Shown here: positions 59,845 to 64,000 of the stretch, piece by piece
Layout of the letters: each line of letters begins with the position of its first letter
How positions within the stretch are numbered: position 1 is the first letter of the stretch
Assembly: GCA_022376925.1 (NCBI GenBank)
Contig: JAIOJX010000032.1
Span: 198,892,939 to 198,956,938, forward strand
Length of the DNA: 64,000 bases
DNA from: Tragulus kanchil
Lineage: Eukaryota > Chordata > Mammalia > Artiodactyla > Tragulidae
Direction of reading: 5' to 3'
Position numbers and translations under genes: made by a program
The notes under the pieces: generated by a model
What the model was told of the DNA's origin: nothing
Databases searched by the model: none
Seen by the model: only the letters and a program-made list of their open reading frames with translations

Positions 59845-60335
59845 TATTATTGTCCCATTTCTTTACTTCCTGGAAGACTGTGTAACGTTTCCAATGTCTT
59901 TCACATGATTGGAAAAAAAAAAATACCTTCCCATCTTGTGATAACTTTTCAACATGACCTGTCTGGCCAGTAGGATAGAAATGGATGCGATGCCTACAGA
60001 GGCTTTAAACATGCTTCTATAGCTTGGCTTGCCCTCTTGTGCTCTGGAACACACCATGAAAAGAGGATGCCCCGGGGAGCCACTGACTCCTCAGCCTGAG
60101 CCCCAGAATAAACACACATAGAGCAGACTCGAATCTAATTTCAGCCTGGAGACAATCCTAGTTCAGCCAACAGCAGCTCAAAGAAAAGCTGCTGTTCTGC
60201 ATCCAGCTGAGTTAAGCCAAACTTCAGTCAACTTGCAAGCCTATGAACATATGAACAAGTATTTGATATTGTAAGCCAATAAATTATGATATGATTTGTT
60301 ATGCAGCATTATTAAGCAATGACTAATATACTCAG
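59845..60335 (+). mobile_element. MLT1-like (ERVL-MaLR) solitary LTR remnant
   Basis: GCTTGGCTTGCCCTCTTGTGCTCTGGAACAC ... CTGCATCCAGCTGAGTTAAGCC ... TTGTAAGCCAATAAATTATGATATGATTTGTTATGCAGCATTATTAAGCAATGACTAATATA matches the MLT1 LTR 3' end. The left boundary is uncertain, and no internal region is seen. Confidence 0.65.
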
Positions 60336-60423
60336 CTTCAGGAAACAAAAGACTCAAAAACTCTATTATTGATTTCAAGGGTGCAACCAAACTCAAGGAA
60401 ACTATCATACAACATTTTCACTC

Positions 60424-60558
60424 CATTGGAAAAGGACATGACAACCCACTCCAGTATTCATGCTTGGAAAATACCATGGACAGAGGAGCCTAGTAGACTA
60501 CAGGCTATAGTCCATGGGGTCGCAAAGACTTGCACACAACTGAGTGACTAAAACACAC
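60424..60558 (+). mobile_element. Bov-tA SINE, 5' truncated, inserted into an L1 tail
   Basis: ATTGGAAAAGGACATGACAACCCACTCCAGTATTCATGC through GGGGTCGCAAAGACTTGCACACAACTGAGTGACTAAAACACAC. Perfect 12-bp repeats ACATTTTCACTC lie at 60412-60423 and 60559-60570. Confidence 0.9.
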
Positions 60559-60660
60559 ACATTTTCACTCTATAGATGTAAATGTATAACCGATTCACTT
60601 TACAGCACAAACACAACACTGTAAATCAATTATAGTCAAATAAAAATTTTTTAAAAAGAA
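60559..60660 (+). mobile_element. L1 LINE 3' tip
   Basis: ATGTAAATGTATAACCGATTCACTTTACAGCACAAACACAACACTGTAAATCAATTATAGTCAAATAAAAATTTTTTAAAAA is the last ~100 bp of an L1. The rest of this L1 was not recognised on the left of the SINE. Confidence 0.75.
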
Positions 60661-60807
60661 AGTGTTAAGGTATATCCCATTTTTGCATCTAATTAAAAAT
60701 TTTGAACTTATAAAAGGTTGATATGACAATCCATTTTCAACAGCTACTGATAATACAGAAGGAAACTTAGCTGACTTTACTTAGTTCCTAATAGAATCAC
60801 TTTTCTT

Positions 60808-61138
60808 TTTTTTTTTTTTAAGATTTATCTATTTATTTATTTTGGTGGGGGAGGGGTGGGGAGGGAGGGGAGCAGGCGGGCCACTTCTATTGGTCTTTCA
60901 TTTGTCCATTTTCATCCATCTTTTTGTTCTTTGGCCCGCGTGGGCCCCTCATCGCGGTGGCCTCTGTTGTCGCAGAGCACCGGCTCTGGGCGCATGCACT
61001 CCAGAGCTCCAGCTCGGTAGTTGGGCACATCAGTCCAGCCGCTTCGCGGCATGTGGGATCTTCCCAGGCCAGGGATCGAACCGGCGCCCCTTGCACTGCA
61101 AGGTGGTGTCCTTACCCACTGGACAACCAGGGTAGCCC
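60808..61138 (-). mobile_element. tRNA-derived SINE of the same CpG-rich subfamily, copy 3
   Basis: It is flanked by perfect 15-bp direct repeats AGAATCACTTTTCTT at 60793-60807 and 61139-61153. The body keeps many CpG dinucleotides (GCGCC, CGCGG, TCGCAGAGCACCGG), which suggests a fairly recent insertion. Confidence 0.88.
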
Positions 61139-61604
61139 AGAATCACTTTTCTTAACTTGAAGTCAATGGAGGTGTCTTCTGGACTCAGAAAACTTTTTTC
61201 TAGTTGAAACCATTAGTCTATTTTGCTTAGTTAATCAGTGGTCAGAAATATTCCTATTTCCTCTAACAATCATGATAATATAATTTGTACTCTCTCTTAA
61301 GAATGGATAGACCAGGTCAAGCAGAACATAAGTCACCAAGCAGCTTCCCATGTCTGAACTAAAGCCAAGCTTGAGATTTAGAAAAGTGTATTTTTTTTTA
61401 CTGGAAATTAAATTTTCAAGCAAGGCCCAAATTTGTTCTATTTATAGGAGCCAAAATATATGAAGATACTTTGGGTACTACATTAAGGATTTTGCAAATA
61501 TTCTGTTGGTAATCAACACAAAAAGAGAAAGGTCAACTTTTAAGAGCTTAAGCAAAAGGAATAATAGTACCAAGATGATGGGCAGTACATAGTTTGTCCG
61601 TCAG

Positions 61605-61734
61605 AATTCTCCAGGGAAGAATACTGAGTGGGTAGCCATTCCCTTCTCCAGAAGATCTTCCCAACCCAGGAGTCAAATCCAGGTTTCCTGCATTGCAGGC
61701 AGATTCTTTAGTGTCTGAGTCACCAGGGAAGTCC
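61605..61734 (-). mobile_element. Bov-tA SINE fragment, complement
   Basis: GAATTCTCCAGGGAAGAATACTGAGTGGGTAGCCATTCCCTTCTCC through TTTAGTGTCTGAGTCACCAGGGAAGTCC. The Bov-A tail end is missing. Confidence 0.9.
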
Positions 61735-63544
61735 ATCATGAGGATCCACACATGCTTACTGAAAATGATCTAGTTTGTGTGGACATTACAAATGGGACAA
61801 CTATTCATTGCTGGTTTGGGAAAAGACTGACTCCCAATATAATGCACCTCCTTTGCTTGACTGCTTGACCTGAGAGTATCAAAATTAGTAAATCAACCAT
61901 GCTTCAATAAAAACATTAAAAAATTAAATATCATAGAATTGCTGAAAATAGACATATAAAAGTATTCTCATTCACTTAAAACCCACATACAAGCAGTACT
62001 CTACAATAATGTGCAGAATACTCCTATCATTCAAAGCAAATAATTCCACCTCACAACTAGAAATACTCAAAATATGCAGAAAAATCAATTTACAACTTAA
62101 AAATTTAATCTGGAGTTATGTAAATTCTGAGAGTTATGTAAATTCTCCCTGCATTTCTTCCTGTTTCATCTATTGGACACAGCTCTTTGCTTTAGACTCC
62201 AAAGAACTGCCTTCTAGGGACAACAAAATGAATAACCTCAACATGTCCCTCCATGGATGACTGTGCTGTTCTAAATGTCCAATTGCTGAACATACTAAAA
62301 CCATTCTTTCAGAAGGCTCTGAAGCACCTGATTCATTCATCTTTCCCTGAGAAGGAGGGAGTAGGAGAAGAATTTATTATCTTAAATGGAAGTCAAAAGG
62401 TAGTAGCCTCTATTCAAGGTCATATCCCAAAGCACGCCTGGTTCTCTAACGACAACTGTTCTTTCCTTAGATACTCATAAAAAAAAATCATGACTTCAGC
62501 TACTTCAGGTCATCTAAACTGTTCCCAGCAGGAAAACTCTTTGCAATCTGATGCAAAAGGTTGGTCCTAAATTTGTTTCTTTTCCCACAGCAGAAATAAT
62601 TCACGCCACAGTCAGGAGTGTTGTCCCATCTATGTGTTCTTTCTTTGCCAGCATCTCCCTCCTTTATCCTTTCTCGGAAATCACTAATCATGACAAAGTC
62701 TTAATGACAGTTACATTTTTTTAAATTGCAGGCACACATTTAAACTACTCCATGAAAATAACCAAAGTCACATTAGGACTCAGCCACAACTATTCAAAAA
62801 GACCTCTCTTCCAAAAAAGTCATAAGTGCTAATCTATTCAATGTCTCCTTGTTTTTTCTGGAGGAAATATCTATTGGTGCTTAAAATGCATTTTTACTCA
62901 TGGTTATTTCTTTGGATATACACAATTATGTATCTGAGTGTTGGTCAGGTGAGAGGGGAGGGAGAAAGGATGTAACTGGGCTTGCACATGTGTGAAGGAG
63001 GCCCATGACATACAAGCACATCTCAGAGAGCTGCAAGGCCAGGGAAGGGTGAGTTACCACCTTGCTTCTTCCTCCCTTGGCAATTCAGTTCTGTCCAAAT
63101 AACTCTCGACTAATGCACCAAGCAGAGCCATTTCACATTTCCTCCTTAAGATCATTCTGACAGCTCACCAGCTGTTCTATGCTATTTTTTGCCATGATGG
63201 CATGGGGAAGCCACAAAGCCTTCTCCGTTACTCTGCCAGCAGCAATGCTGCCTGCTGTTCAGTGCTCAAAGTCTGTTCCTCAACCCAAACTCTATCATCT
63301 TGTTCATTTCCCACTCACCTTGCAAAACAAAGACATTAAGAGTTAACATTTCACAGTCCCTTGTGGAAATCTAGATGGTAGGGGTGGCAGAGATCACCGC
63401 ATGGAAAATATAGTTAGGTATACAAGTATTTTTTATACAATAATCATTAAAACTAAATAAATATCTGTATATTGGAAATATCTATATATTTAGCCATTTT
63501 CAATACTTGAAAAGAGTGCCATAAGTCAAAAAGAATGTAGGTAT
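61735..63544. other. Unassigned intronic sequence
   Basis: No exon or repeat was recognised. This end of the window has no kilobase-scale duplication. Confidence 0.5.
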
Positions 63545-63650
63545 TGAGTTGGACAGACTAGATTTTGAATTCCTATTTTCTTTTCTAACTAGATGCTTCT
63601 CTGAGCATCAGTTTGCCCATATGTAAAATGGGATTTTACTTCATCTGAAG
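63545..63650 (+). repeat. MIR SINE remnant
   Basis: CTTCTCTGAGCATCAGTTTGCCCATATGTAAAATGGGATTT is a clear MIR core. Confidence 0.65.
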
Positions 63651-64000
63651 AAATCAAAAAACTTTAATGAGATCAGAAAACAACCAGAAGAACAATTAGA
63701 ACTTGAATGTCAGTTCCAGAAATCATAGTTTAAAATTGTTCCTCTCTTTAAAGGCCACCTCGTGAAAGTAAACAAAAACAAGAAGGAACCCAGGGCTAAT
63801 TTACACACAAGCGTAACAGCAGAGATATCTGCTTTTCAAGTTCATGGCATGTTAGAGCCACTGACTAAGAAGAAGAAAGGTGATAGACATCAGTCCAGAG
63901 GCAAATGCATTCATAATACAAGAGATGGTATTGGACACAGATGCAAGAATGAAACATGAGTATAGATGTATGGATGCTAATAATATAGAAATACATTTTA

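Larger units (their letters stand above)
23065..64000 (-). other. NRXN3: Inferred NRXN3 intron 5' of the exon
   Basis: This is intronic if the gene model holds. The preceding LNS6 exon (expected to end ...LQLHI) and the beta-neurexin first exon were not recognised. The content is interspersed repeats and tandem duplications, described separately. Confidence 0.55.

Noticed and set aside
59845..60335. Endogenous retrovirus with coding potential
   Set aside because: Only an old solitary LTR-like segment is present; no internal genes are seen.

Overview
This window is nuclear DNA from a ruminant artiodactyl. The evidence is the repeat content: many Bov-tA/Bov-A2 SINEs, a BovB (RTE) LINE fragment, CHR-type tRNA-Glu-derived SINEs and ruminant L1 3' ends, lying among older mammalian MIR, MER5A/MER20, CR1/L3 and MLT1 remnants. 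The species cannot be fixed from the sequence. Nothing looks prokaryotic, plasmid or phage.

Gene content is almost nil. One coding exon is convincing: positions 22867-23038 on the minus strand, 172 bp, flanked by an AG acceptor and a GT donor. It encodes part of the LNS6 (laminin G-like) domain of a neurexin. Residue choices such as [20 protein letters not shown] and [10 protein letters not shown] match neurexin-3 (NRXN3), and the exon is the one immediately 5' of alternative splice site 4. The rest of the window reads as NRXN3 intron; I did not find the splice-site-4 exon or the preceding LNS6 exon.

The dominant structure is not genic. Between positions 1 and about 59631 there are 21 direct tandem duplications. 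Each has a unit of about 1.04-1.17 kb, each involves unrelated sequence, and the copies are almost identical. They add about 23.4 kb, so the collapsed locus would be about 40.6 kb. Copies differ mainly by one- to few-base indels and by short noisy stretches at the junctions. Duplications cut through SINEs, L1s, microsatellites and the NRXN3 exon itself. Constant overlap length, irregular spacing and noise confined to joins fit uncollapsed overlaps between neighbouring contigs or long-read gap fills much better than biology. Duplicated features are therefore listed with their copies, and only one of each pair is probably real. The last ~4.4 kb (59632-64000) shows no such duplication.

Region by region: 1-8072 intron with BovB and MIR remnants; 8089-8424 a CpG-rich SINE of a distinctive subfamily (also at 38615-38911 and 60808-61138); 11387-13885 MER5A, a compound microsatellite and MER20; 15440-17036 L1 3' end (twice); 18170-20599 Bov-tA (three times); 22867-23038 NRXN3 exon; 25226-26894 Bov-tA and CA repeats; 32920-34254 Bov-tA; 35985-36330 MER5A and MER20; 42592-43195 an L1 with a 5' inversion; 44765-53904 dense Bov-tA and CHR SINEs; 57480-59790 CR1/L3 LINE remnant; 59845-60335 MLT1-like LTR; 60412-61734 nested SINE/L1 copies. 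I found no convincing previously undescribed biological system. The items most worth following are the duplication pattern, the exon it disrupts and the SINE subfamily.
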